The position numbers and the translations under genes were made by a program. From Lichenibacterium ramalinae (GTDB taxonomy: Bacteria > Pseudomonadota > Alphaproteobacteria > Rhizobiales > Beijerinckiaceae), in assembly GCF_004137085.1 (NCBI RefSeq), contig NZ_QYBC01000014.1:1-64000 (forward strand): a stretch of DNA of 64,000 bases. Reading direction: 5' to 3'. A model generated the notes under the pieces. The model did not search any database and was not told the origin of the DNA. It worked only from the letters and a program-made list of their open reading frames with translations. Of this stretch, positions 24,003 through 32,003 are shown piece by piece; within the stretch, counting starts at the first letter, position 1, and each line of letters begins with the position of its first letter.

Positions 24003-26288
24003 ATGCCGATACTCCAGGGCATGACGCTCGCCACCCTCGCCCCGCGCCGCCCGGGGCCCGTGAAGATCCTGCGACAATACGAACTCGTCGACCGTGTCCG
24101 GAGCTACAATCCGGAGGCCGACGAGGACCTGCTGAACCGCGCCTACGTCTATGCCATGCGGGCCCACGGCACGCAGAAGCGCGCCTCCGGCGACCCCTAC
24201 TTCTCCCATCCGCTCGAAGTCGCCGCGATCCTCACCGATCTCAAGCTCGACGACGCCACCATCGTGGCGGCCGTGCTGCACGACACGATCGAGGACACGG
24301 AAGCCACCCGCGAGGAGATCGACCGGCTCTTCGGCGACGAGATCGGCAGCCTCGTCGACGGCCTGACCAAGATCAAGCGCCTCGACCTCGTCTCGAAACA
24401 GGCCGCCCAGGGCGAGAACCTGCGCAAGCTGCTGCTCGCCATCGCGGACGACATCCGCGTGCTGCTGGTGAAGCTGGCGGACCGGCTGCACAACATGCGC
24501 ACGCTCCACCACGTGCCGGTGGCCAAGCGGGCCCGCATCGCCCAGGAAACACTGGACATCTACGCGCCGCTGTCGGGCCGCATGGGCATGCAGGGCATGC
24601 GCAACGAGCTCGAGGAGCTTTCCTTCGCGGCCCTGATGCCCGAAGCCCACGCCTCCATCGTGTCGCGGCTCGACGACATGACGGAGAAATACGGCTCGCT
24701 CATCGCCAAGATCGAGACCGAGCTGTCCGAGCGGCTCACCCAGAGCGGCATCAAGGCCAGCGTCAAGGGGCGGCAGAAGCAGCCCTATTCGGTGTGGCAC
24801 AAGATGGAGCAGAAGAACCTCGCCCTGGAGCAGCTGTCCGACATCTTCGGGTTTCGCGTGCTCGTCGAGTCGATCGAGGACTGCTACCGCGTGCTCGGCA
24901 TCATCCACACCCAGTGGCCGAGCGTGCCGGGCCGGTTCAAGGACTATATCTCGACGCCGAAGCAGAACGACTACCGCTCGCTGCACACCACGGTCGTGGG
25001 GCCGGGGCGCCAGCGCGTGGAACTGCAGATCCGCACCCGCGCCATGCACGACCTCGCCGAGAACGGCATCGCGGCCCACGCCCTCTACAAGGACGGCGGG
25101 GCGCTCGACGTCGGCATCGCGGCGGGGGAAAGCCGCGCCTATTCGGGCCTGCGCCGCACCATCGCCATGCTGGCCGATGCCGACAGCGCCGAGGAATTCC
25201 TCGAACACACCAAGCTCGAGCTGTTCCACGACCAGGTCTTCTGCTTCACCCCCAAGGGCAAGCTGATCGCGCTGCCGAAGGGCGCCACTCCCATCGACTT
25301 CGCCTACGCGATCCACACCGGCATCGGCAACACGGCGGTCGGCGCCAAGATCAACGGCCGCATGGCGCCGCTGTTGAGCGAGCTCGCCAACGGCGACGAG
25401 GTCGAGATCGCCTGCGCCGAGGGGCAGGTGCCGCCGCCCGCCTGGGAGTCGCTCGTCGCCACCGGCAAGGCCCGGGCCGCGATCCGCCGGGCGACGCGCG
25501 ACGCCGTGCGGGCGCAATATTCGGGGCTCGGCCGCCAGATCCTCACCCGCGCCTTCGAGCGCAACGGCAAGACCTTCTCGGAGGAGAAGCTCCGGACGGC
25601 GCTGCCGCGCCTCGCCCGCACCTCCTTCGAGGACGTGCTGGCGGCCGTCGGCCGCGGCGAGATCTTCTCGGGCGACGTCATCCGGGCGGTGCACCCCGAG
25701 ATCGCCGAGCCCCGCAAGGCCGGCGCCCCGCCGGCGGCGGGGGAGCCGGGCTGGTTCGGCCTCGAGAAGGCCGAGAACTTCCGCTTCAAGGTGCCGGGCG
25801 CCCCGCAGGCGCCGGGCGACGCGGAAGGCCCGATGCGGCCCATCCCCATCCGCGGCCAGTCCGGCGACCTTCCGGTGAGCTTCGCGCCGAACGGCGGGGC
25901 CGTGCCGGGAGACCGCATCGTCGGCATCCTGACGCCGGGGGAGGGCATCACCATCTACCCGATCCAGTCCCCGGCGCTGACGGCCTTCGACGACCAGCCG
26001 GAGCGCTGGCTCGACGTGCGCTGGGACATCGACCCCTCGCGCAAGGAGCTGTTCCCGGCGCAGATCGCCGTCACGGCCATCAACGAGCCCGGGGCGCTGG
26101 CCGCCATCACGGCCGCGATCGGCGACCACGGCGGCAACATCGACGACCTCCGCGTCATGTCGCGCTCGCTGGATTTCCGCGAGGTGCTGGTGGACGTCGA
26201 AGTGTGGGACCTGAAGCAGCTCGGCACCATCATGGCGCAGCTGCGGGCGCAGAAGACCATCTCGCGCGTGGAGCGGGTCAATGGATGA
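24003..26288 (+). CDS. rsh: bifunctional (p)ppGpp synthetase/hydrolase (Rsh)
   Basis: Up to 761 aa. The N-terminal HD hydrolase domain has HPLEVAAIL and H93-D94 in HDTIEDT. The synthetase domain follows (GRQKQPYSVWHK, FKDYISTPKQNDYRSLHT, ELQIRT), then TGS (FTPKGKLIALPKGATPIDF, near 415-445) and a C-terminal ACT domain (TAINEPGALAAITAAIGDHG, last 75 residues). Both catalytic sites look intact, so this is the single alphaproteobacterial stringent-response enzyme that makes and degrades the alarmone. ATGs at 23985, 24003 and 24021 compete, and homology begins only at RQYELVDRV, so the exact start is open. It follows rpoZ after about 107 nt and precedes acpS by 27 nt. Confidence 0.95.
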   Translation: MPILQGMTLATLAPRRPGPVKILRQYELVDRVRSYNPEADEDLLNRAYVYAMRAHGTQKRASGDPYFSHPLEVAAILTDLKLDDATIVAAVLHDTIEDTEATREEIDRLFGDEIGSLVDGLTKIKRLDLVSKQAAQGENLRKLLLAIADDIRVLLVKLADRLHNMRTLHHVPVAKRARIAQETLDIYAPLSGRMGMQGMRNELEELSFAALMPEAHASIVSRLDDMTEKYGSLIAKIETELSERLTQSGIKASVKGRQKQPYSVWHKMEQKNLALEQLSDIFGFRVLVESIEDCYRVLGIIHTQWPSVPGRFKDYISTPKQNDYRSLHTTVVGPGRQRVELQIRTRAMHDLAENGIAAHALYKDGGALDVGIAAGESRAYSGLRRTIAMLADADSAEEFLEHTKLELFHDQVFCFTPKGKLIALPKGATPIDFAYAIHTGIGNTAVGAKINGRMAPLLSELANGDEVEIACAEGQVPPPAWESLVATGKARAAIRRATRDAVRAQYSGLGRQILTRAFERNGKTFSEEKLRTALPRLARTSFEDVLAAVGRGEIFSGDVIRAVHPEIAEPRKAGAPPAAGEPGWFGLEKAENFRFKVPGAPQAPGDAEGPMRPIPIRGQSGDLPVSFAPNGGAVPGDRIVGILTPGEGITIYPIQSPALTAFDDQPERWLDVRWDIDPSRKELFPAQIAVTAINEPGALAAITAAIGDHGGNIDDLRVMSRSLDFREVLVDVEVWDLKQLGTIMAQLRAQKTISRVERVNG

Positions 26289-26315
26289 CGGGGCCGGCCG
26301 CGCCGGGAGCGCGGC

Positions 26316-26720
26316 ATGATCGTCGGGATCGGCAGCGACCTGTGCGACATCCGCCGCCTCGCCGCGGTGCTGGAGCGTCACGGCGAGCGCTTCGCCGCCC
26401 GCTGCTTCACCGACGTCGAGCGCGGCAAGGCGGAGCGCCGGGCCGACCGGGCCGGCACCTACGCCAAGCGCTTCGCCGCCAAGGAGGCCTGCGCCAAGGC
26501 GCTCGGCACCGGCCTGCGCCACGGCGTGTTCTGGCGCGACATGGGCGTGATCAACCGGCCGTCGGGACAGCCGACGCTGGCCCTCACGGGCGGGGCGCTT
26601 CGCCGCCTCATGGCCATCGTGCCGGCCGGGATGGAACCCGTGATCCACCTCAGCCTCACCGACGAACACCCCTATGCCCAGGCCTTCGTGGTCATCGAGG
26701 CGGTGGCGGCCGCCGCCTGA
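26316..26720 (+). CDS. acpS: holo-[acyl-carrier-protein] synthase
   Basis: A 134-aa trimeric enzyme that transfers 4'-phosphopantetheine from CoA to acyl carrier protein. The metal ligands D8 ([11 protein letters not shown]) and E57 ([15 protein letters not shown]) are present, as are FTDVER and the terminal [14 protein letters not shown]. The ATG at 26316 matches the family start exactly. It lies between rsh and lepB in the rsh-acpS-lepB-rnc-era arrangement seen across Rhizobiales, linking lipid and envelope synthesis genes to the stringent-response locus. Confidence 0.95.
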   Translation: MIVGIGSDLCDIRRLAAVLERHGERFAARCFTDVERGKAERRADRAGTYAKRFAAKEACAKALGTGLRHGVFWRDMGVINRPSGQPTLALTGGALRRLMAIVPAGMEPVIHLSLTDEHPYAQAFVVIEAVAAAA

Positions 26721-26869
26721 GGGACGCGCCGGCCACGCCCGTCAGGCTTGGCGTCCCGGGGCCGGGCCGCTATATGCACGCGATCCCGCATGCGGCGGCG
26801 CGCCTCGCGGCCTCCCGCGCCGCGGATGGACACCCGGCGGCGCCGGACAGGACGATCGGACCAGACACG

Positions 26870-27718
26870 ATGACGGAGCCCGTGAGCCTCAAGGGCAAGG
26901 AGGCCGAACGCCGGCGCAAGGCCTCCCAGGAGGGCGGCCTCGGCGAGACCGTCAAGGTCGTGGTCCAGGCCCTGCTCATCGCCCTCGTGGTGCGCACCTT
27001 CCTGTTCCAGCCCTTCAACATCCCCTCGGGGTCGCTCATCCCGACGCTGCTGATCGGCGACTACCTCTTCGTGTCGAAATATTCCTACGGCTATTCCAAA
27101 TACTCCTTCCCCGACCTGTCCGGCACGATCTCGGACCTGCTGCACGTGCCGCGGCCGCCGGACTACCGCGACCTCGTGTCGGGCCGCTTCCTCGCCACCT
27201 CGCCGAAGCGCGGCGACATCGCGGTGTTCAAGACGCCGTCGGACAACACCACCGACTTCATCAAGCGGGTGATCGGCCTGCCGGGCGACCGGATCCAGGT
27301 GACGCATGCGCGCCTGATCATCAACGGCCAGGTGGCGCCGCGCGAGCCCACCCAGAAGGTCACCACCCGGGACCGCTTCGGCAACGAGGTCGAGGTGCCG
27401 ACCTACAACGAGACGCTGCCGGGCGGCGTCACCCACCGGATCATCCAGCTCGACGGCGACGACGGCGGGCTCGCCTCCAACACCGACGTCTACGTGGTGC
27501 CGCCGGGCGAATATTTCATGATGGGCGACAACCGCGACAATTCCCTCGACTCGCGCGTGCCGGTGGAGCAGGGCGGCGTCGGCTACGTGCCGTTCGAGAA
27601 TTTCGTCGGCCGCGCCGAGATCATCTTCTTCTCCATCAGGGAGGACACGCCGTTCTGGGCCTTCTGGCGCTGGCCGACGGACGTGCGCTGGAGCCGCCTG
27701 TTTTCGCTCGTTCGATGA
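26870..27718 (+). CDS. lepB: signal peptidase I
   Basis: A 282-aa inner-membrane protease that removes signal peptides from Sec and Tat exported proteins. One transmembrane helix (28-47) precedes the catalytic domain. The nucleophile is S55 in IPSGSLIPTLLIGD and the general base is K132 in FIKRVIGLPGD. MGDNRDNSLDSR near residue 222 is the conserved box. Leucine replaces the common methionine after the catalytic serine, as in several alphaproteobacteria. GACACG before the ATG is a weak ribosome-binding site. The stop overlaps the rnc ATG (ATGA), so lepB-rnc-era are coupled. The 149 nt upstream may carry an internal promoter. Confidence 0.95.
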   Translation: MTEPVSLKGKEAERRRKASQEGGLGETVKVVVQALLIALVVRTFLFQPFNIPSGSLIPTLLIGDYLFVSKYSYGYSKYSFPDLSGTISDLLHVPRPPDYRDLVSGRFLATSPKRGDIAVFKTPSDNTTDFIKRVIGLPGDRIQVTHARLIINGQVAPREPTQKVTTRDRFGNEVEVPTYNETLPGGVTHRIIQLDGDDGGLASNTDVYVVPPGEYFMMGDNRDNSLDSRVPVEQGGVGYVPFENFVGRAEIIFFSIREDTPFWAFWRWPTDVRWSRLFSLVR

Positions 27719-28458
27719 ACCGGCACGCCGGCCGGGCCGACCGGTCGGGGCTCGAGGCGAGCCTCGGACACCGGTTCGCCACGCCCGACCTGCTCGGCCG
27801 GGCGCTGACCCACATCTCGGGCCTGAGCGGCGCCAATGCCCGCTCGGGCAGCTACCAGCGGCTGGAGTTCCTCGGCGACCGCGTGCTGGGGCTCGCCGTC
27901 TCGGCCATGCTCTACGCCGAGTTCCCGCATGCCACGGAGGGCGAGCTGTCGCGGCGCCTCGCCGACCTCGTGCGGCGCGAAAGCTGCGCCGAGGTCGCGG
28001 CCGCGTGGGACGTCGGCCCCTACCTCAGGCTCGGGCCCGGCGAGGTCCAGTCCGGCGGGCGGGGGCGCCAGGCGATCCTCGCCGACGTGTGCGAGGCGCT
28101 CATCGGCGCCGTCTTCCTCGACGGCGGCTTCGAGGCCGCCGCCGGGCTGGTGCGCCGCGCCTGGGAGCCCCGCATGCTGTCGCCCCGCCGCGCCTTGCAG
28201 GACTCCAAGACGGCGCTGCAGGAATGGGCCCAGGCCCGGGGAAAGCCGACGCCGGTCTACAGCGAGACCGAGCGCAGCGGCCCCGCCCACGCGCCCAGCT
28301 TCGTCGTGACGGTCGCGGTGGAGGGTTGCGAGGGCGCCGCCGGGGTCGGCACCTCGAAGCGGCTCGCCGAACAGGACGCCGCCGAGGCATTCATGCGCCG
28401 TGAAGGCTTCGGGCCGCTGCCGCCCGCGCCCGCCCCGGCCGAAGGACAGGACCCATGA
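27715..28458 (+). CDS. rnc: ribonuclease III
   Basis: A 247-aa double-strand-specific endoribonuclease for rRNA and mRNA processing. The signature RLEFLGDRVLGL (49-60) carries the metal-binding residues E51 and D55, and DVCEALIGAVFLDGGFEAA supplies the second acidic set. A double-stranded-RNA-binding domain follows (about 165-236, ALQEWAQARGKPTPVY, SKRLAEQDAAEAF). The start and stop overlap lepB and era by 4 nt each. The C-terminal tail is proline/alanine-rich. Confidence 0.95.
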   Translation: MNRHAGRADRSGLEASLGHRFATPDLLGRALTHISGLSGANARSGSYQRLEFLGDRVLGLAVSAMLYAEFPHATEGELSRRLADLVRRESCAEVAAAWDVGPYLRLGPGEVQSGGRGRQAILADVCEALIGAVFLDGGFEAAAGLVRRAWEPRMLSPRRALQDSKTALQEWAQARGKPTPVYSETERSGPAHAPSFVVTVAVEGCEGAAGVGTSKRLAEQDAAEAFMRREGFGPLPPAPAPAEGQDP

Positions 28459-29396
28459 GCGACCAGACTCCCGCGGCTGCGCCCCAGCCGACCGGACCCA
28501 CGCGCTGCGGCTTCGCGGCGCTGATCGGCGTGCCCAATGCCGGCAAGTCGACGCTCATCAACGCCCTGGTGGGCTCGAAGGTGTCGATCGTGTCGCGCAA
28601 GGTCCAGACCACGCGGGCGCCGGTGCGGGGCATCGCGGTCGACGGCGACGCCCAGGTGATCCTGGTCGACACGCCCGGCATCTTCGCCCCCAAGCGCCGG
28701 CTGGACCGGGCCATGGTGCAGGCCGCCTGGGGCGCCGGCGGCGACGCCGATGCCGTCGCGCTGCTGATCGACGCCCGCAAGGGCCTCGATCCCGACAACG
28801 AGGGCATCGTCGCCCGGCTGGCCGAGAGCAAGGCCAAGCGCTTCCTGGTCCTCAACAAGATCGACACGGTCGAGGTCGAGAAGCTGTTGAAGCTGGCCGA
28901 GACCGTCAACGCGCGGCTGCCCTTCGCCGAAACCTTCATGGTGTCGGCGCTGAAGGGGCACGGCATCGCGAAGTTCCTCGGCGTGCTCGCCGACGCCATG
29001 CCGCCAGGCCCCTGGCTGTACCCGGCCGACCAGGTCACGGACGCGCCGCTGCGCCTCTTCGCCGCCGAGATCACGCGCGAGAAGATGTTCGAGCGGCTGC
29101 ACGAGGAGCTGCCCTACCAGACCACGGTCGAGACCGACAGCTGGAAGACCCTGCCGGACGGCTCCGCCCGCATCGAGCAGACGATCTTCGTGACCCGCGA
29201 CGGCCACAAGAAGATCGTCATCGGGGAAGGCGGCCAGACCCTGAAGTCCATCGGCAAGGCGGCCCGCCGGGAGATCGGCGAGGCCGCCGACTGCACCATC
29301 CACCTCTTCCTGCACGTCAAGGTGCGCGAGAACTGGCTCGACGACCCGGAGCGCTTCCGCGGCATGGGGTTGGAGTTCCCGAAGGGCAAGGCCTGA
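28455..29396 (+). CDS. era: GTPase Era
   Basis: A 313-aa ribosome-assembly GTPase that binds the 3' end of 16S rRNA. G-motifs: GVPNAGKSTL (G1), the switch with TTRAPVRG (G2), DTPGIF (G3), NKID (G4) and SALKG (G5). The C-terminal KH domain contains the consensus IVIGEGGQTLKSIGKAARREI. Translation is coupled to rnc by ATGA overlap. The stop is followed after 39 nt by the convergent OmpA-type lipoprotein gene. Confidence 0.95.
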   Translation: MSDQTPAAAPQPTGPTRCGFAALIGVPNAGKSTLINALVGSKVSIVSRKVQTTRAPVRGIAVDGDAQVILVDTPGIFAPKRRLDRAMVQAAWGAGGDADAVALLIDARKGLDPDNEGIVARLAESKAKRFLVLNKIDTVEVEKLLKLAETVNARLPFAETFMVSALKGHGIAKFLGVLADAMPPGPWLYPADQVTDAPLRLFAAEITREKMFERLHEELPYQTTVETDSWKTLPDGSARIEQTIFVTRDGHKKIVIGEGGQTLKSIGKAARREIGEAADCTIHLFLHVKVRENWLDDPERFRGMGLEFPKGKA

Positions 29397-29435
29397 CGGC
29401 CCGTCGGCGGCGACGTCCCGCCGCCGGGCCCGCGC

Positions 29436-29936
29436 TCAGGACGCGACGGAGTCCAGCACCGTCACGGCGCGCCGGTTCTGCGACCAGCACGAGGCGTCGG
29501 GGCAACGGCGCACCGGCCGCGTGTTGCCGAAGCTGACGGTCTTCACCCGCCCGGCCCCGATGCCGCGACGCTCGAGGTAGGCGGCGACGGCGGCGGCGCG
29601 GCGGCGTCCGAGGTCGAGGTTCGCGGCGGGCGAGCCCGGCTCGTCGGCATAGCCCTCGACCACGATGCGGTAGGGCGCGAAGCGCTTCAGCCAGGCGGCC
29701 TGCTTGTCGAGCGTGACGCGGCCCGTGTCCGACAGATCCGCCGAGTTCGGCGCGAAGAACACCCGCCGGCCGACGTTCACGTCGAAGTCGGACGGGCTGC
29801 CGCGCGGCGCGTCGAGCAGGGTCGCGATGGGCGTGTCGCCGTTGACGCTCGGCGCCGAGGACCCGCCGAAGGCGCCGCAGCCGGCGAGGGCGGCGGCGGA
29901 CAGCGCCGCGGCGGCGAGGCGGGGCAGGGATTTCAC
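29436..29936 (-). CDS. OmpA/Pal-family lipoprotein
   Basis: 166 aa from a GTG at 29936. The N-terminus is a lipoprotein signal (LAAAALSAAALAGC, lipobox LAGC). The rest is one OmpA-like peptidoglycan-binding domain: FFAPNSADLSDTGR, then RIVVEGYADEPGSPAANLDL (the diaminopimelate-binding motif), RRRAAAVAAYL and VSFGNTRPV. It should anchor the outer membrane to the cell wall like Pal, but there are no tol genes here, so it is probably a second, specialised Pal-like protein. It lies 8 nt behind the L,D-transpeptidase gene and is surely co-transcribed. That pairing suggests work at the same wall sites. Confidence 0.85.
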   Translation of the reverse strand: MKSLPRLAAAALSAAALAGCGAFGGSSAPSVNGDTPIATLLDAPRGSPSDFDVNVGRRVFFAPNSADLSDTGRVTLDKQAAWLKRFAPYRIVVEGYADEPGSPAANLDLGRRRAAAVAAYLERRGIGAGRVKTVSFGNTRPVRRCPDASCWSQNRRAVTVLDSVAS

Positions 29937-29944
29937 GGGCGTCC

Positions 29945-30565
29945 TCAATGGATGTGCTTCAGCACCAGCACGGCCGTGCCGACCGGGATGCGCTGGTAGA
30001 GGTCCATCACGTCTTCCGGCAGCATGCGGACGCAGCCCGACGAGGCGTCGGTGCCGATGGTCCAGGGCTCCAGCGTGCCGTGCAGGCGATAGCCGAGGTC
30101 CTTGCCGTCGCGGTACAGGTAGAGGGCGCGGGGGCCGAGCGGGTTGTCGGGGCCGCCTGCCATGTGGTGCGGCAGGTCGGGGCGCCGCGCCAGCATCTCG
30201 GGCGGCGGCGTCCAGCCCGGCCAAATGGCCTTGCGGGCCACCGAGGCGCGACCGAACCACTTGAAGCCTTCGAGGCCGACGCCGACGCCGTAGCGCAGCG
30301 CCGTGTTGTTCTCGAACGTCACGTAGAGAAAGTGGTTCTGGGTGTCGACGATCACGCTGCCGGGCGGCTCGTCATGCCGGTGTTCGACCAGCTGCCGGTG
30401 CCACACCGGGTCGAGGGCCGCCACGTTCGAGCGGTTGTAGGTGAAGCCGTGGTCGCGGGCCGTGCCCGCGAAATAGGGGCTGGGGTCGAAGGCGGCCGCG
30501 GCGGGGCGCGCCGTGAAGCCCAACAGGGCGCAGCCGCCCAGCATCGCGCGGCGCGTGATCGCCAA
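29945..30565 (-). CDS. L,D-transpeptidase (YkuD/ErfK family)
   Basis: A 206-aa periplasmic enzyme that makes 3-3 crosslinks or attaches proteins to peptidoglycan. The catalytic motif is HGTLEPWTIG with H162, then SSGCVRM with C178 and R180. The N-terminus (MAITRRAMLGGCALLGF, then ARPAAA) is a signal peptide with a twin-arginine-like RRAMLG. The start is a TTG at 30565 with GGAGGAG 8 nt upstream. It forms an operon with the OmpA-type lipoprotein. The window also encodes LdtR (39801-40313), a regulator known in Liberibacter and Sinorhizobium to control an L,D-transpeptidase gene, so this gene is a candidate LdtR target. Confidence 0.9.
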   Translation of the reverse strand: MAITRRAMLGGCALLGFTARPAAAAFDPSPYFAGTARDHGFTYNRSNVAALDPVWHRQLVEHRHDEPPGSVIVDTQNHFLYVTFENNTALRYGVGVGLEGFKWFGRASVARKAIWPGWTPPPEMLARRPDLPHHMAGGPDNPLGPRALYLYRDGKDLGYRLHGTLEPWTIGTDASSGCVRMLPEDVMDLYQRIPVGTAVLVLKHIH

Positions 30566-30671
30566 AATTCGTTCTCCTCCAGCCGTATCGCCGACACCAT
30601 GTCGCCTGCGGAAAGTGTCGCCACGGTGGCTGAGAATCCGTTACATGACCGCCGTTGCGGGAGGGACACAG

Positions 30672-31409
30672 GTGGAGTGGCAGGATCGCGGCGTCGTGCT
30701 GGGCGGGCGCGCCTATGGCGAGACCAGCGTCATCGTCGAACTGCTGACGGCCGAGCACGGCCGACACCTCGGCCTCGTGCAGGGCGGGCGCTCGCGCCGC
30801 CTGCGCCCGGTGCTGCAGCCCGGCAACGCCGTCGCCGCCACCTGGCGGGCCCGCATCGACCACCACATGGGCGCCTTCCTGATCGAGGGCCTGGCGCTGC
30901 GCGCCGCCCGCATCATGGACAGCGCCGCGGCCCTGCACGCCGTGAACCACCTCTGCGGCCTCGCCCGCCTGCTGCCGGAGCGCGAGCCCCAGCCGGTGCT
31001 GCACGCCATGCTGGACGCCATGATGGAGGGGGTGGAGGAGCGGGAAGCGTTGCCGCTGCAGATGCTGCAGTTCGAACTCGCCTTCCTGGCCGCGCTCGGC
31101 TTCGGGCTGGACCTCGCCAGCTGCGCGGCGACCGGGGCCAGCGAGGACCTGCATTTCGTGTCGCCCAAGACCGGCCGGGCCGTCTCGCTCGGCGCCGCCG
31201 GCATCTACGCCGACCGGCTGCTGACGCTGCCGCGCTTCCTGCGGCCCGGCGGCGGGGCCGCCCCGGTCCCCCCCGAGGACCTCGCGGCGGCGTTCCGGCT
31301 CACCGATCACTTCCTGTCGCGGGACGTCTTCGGGCCCCGCCACATCGCCCCGACCCCGTCGCGCCGGGCCTATCTGGCGACGCTCGGCGCCGGGCCCGGC
31401 GCGGCCTAG
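30672..31409 (+). CDS. recO: DNA repair protein RecO
   Basis: A 245-aa member of the RecFOR pathway that helps load RecA on gapped DNA coated with SSB. The N-terminal OB fold starts VEWQDRGVVLGGRAYGE and continues with VQGGRSRRLRPVLQPGN; the helical C-terminal domain ends near PSRRAYLATLG. The GTG at 30672 is chosen because GGGAGGGA lies 6 nt upstream and homologues begin at MEW; an ATG at 30645 would add nine residues. The zinc-cysteine cluster of some RecO proteins is absent, as in many alphaproteobacteria. It is divergent from the L,D-transpeptidase gene. Confidence 0.92.
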   Translation: MEWQDRGVVLGGRAYGETSVIVELLTAEHGRHLGLVQGGRSRRLRPVLQPGNAVAATWRARIDHHMGAFLIEGLALRAARIMDSAAALHAVNHLCGLARLLPEREPQPVLHAMLDAMMEGVEEREALPLQMLQFELAFLAALGFGLDLASCAATGASEDLHFVSPKTGRAVSLGAAGIYADRLLTLPRFLRPGGGAAPVPPEDLAAAFRLTDHFLSRDVFGPRHIAPTPSRRAYLATLGAGPGAA

Positions 31410-31435
31410 GCGCCGCGGCGGCCGGCACCGACCCG

Positions 31436-31651
31436 TCAGTCGACGGCGTGGGCGCAGACCGGCCGCAGGGCCTTGGAGCTCACGCCGTAGCCCGAATCGA
31501 GCGACACTTCGGCCAGCGGGCAGGGCACCAGCGTGCCGTGGATCACGGCGGCGTCGGCGGCCTGAGGCGGGTTGACGAGGGCCACGCCGATCAGGGTCGC
31601 GACGACGGCGGCGATGCCCGAAGACAGGCCGAGGATGGCTTTGTTGGTCAT
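31436..31651 (-). CDS. small secreted protein of unknown function
   Basis: 71 aa. MTNKAILGLSSGIAAVVATL begins a Sec signal peptide or signal anchor that probably ends near AADAA (residues 32-36). The remaining 36 residues (HGTLVPCPLAEVSL, then SKALRPVCAHAVD) contain two cysteines that could form a disulphide. I recognise no family. GGGAACC lies just upstream of the ATG at 31651. It is convergent with recO and divergent from parC, and stands alone. Confidence 0.55.
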   Translation of the reverse strand: MTNKAILGLSSGIAAVVATLIGVALVNPPQAADAAVIHGTLVPCPLAEVSLDSGYGVSSKALRPVCAHAVD

Positions 31652-32003
31652 GAGGTTCCCGCACAAACACGGCGCCGCCTGGCGCACCGGGTGTCCCGCA
31701 CCCGGGCGCAAGGCCTCGCGCACCGGGTCGTGGTCGACCGTGGGGGACCTGACTAGGCCCGGGGACCGGGACCGGCTAGTGCAGGCCCGCAACAGTCAGG
31801 CTTCAGGTTCAGAATGCGCCCGCGCCGCCGGAGTTCCCACAGCGGTGGCAAGCCTGCCGCAATTCCGACATGGCAAGGCTCGACCCAAAGCCTCGACGCG
31901 AGCCTCGACTCCCGACGCCGGGACAGCCCCTTGCGACGGGAACAAAAGAAGTACATCTGCGCGGTGACATCCGCGAACCCGAACCGAAGGACGCCGCGAC
32001 ACG

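Noticed and set aside
23901-26669. Long minus-strand open frame opposite rsh and acpS
   Set aside because: Antisense to two well-defined genes; composition is Arg/Asp/Gly/His-rich without domains.
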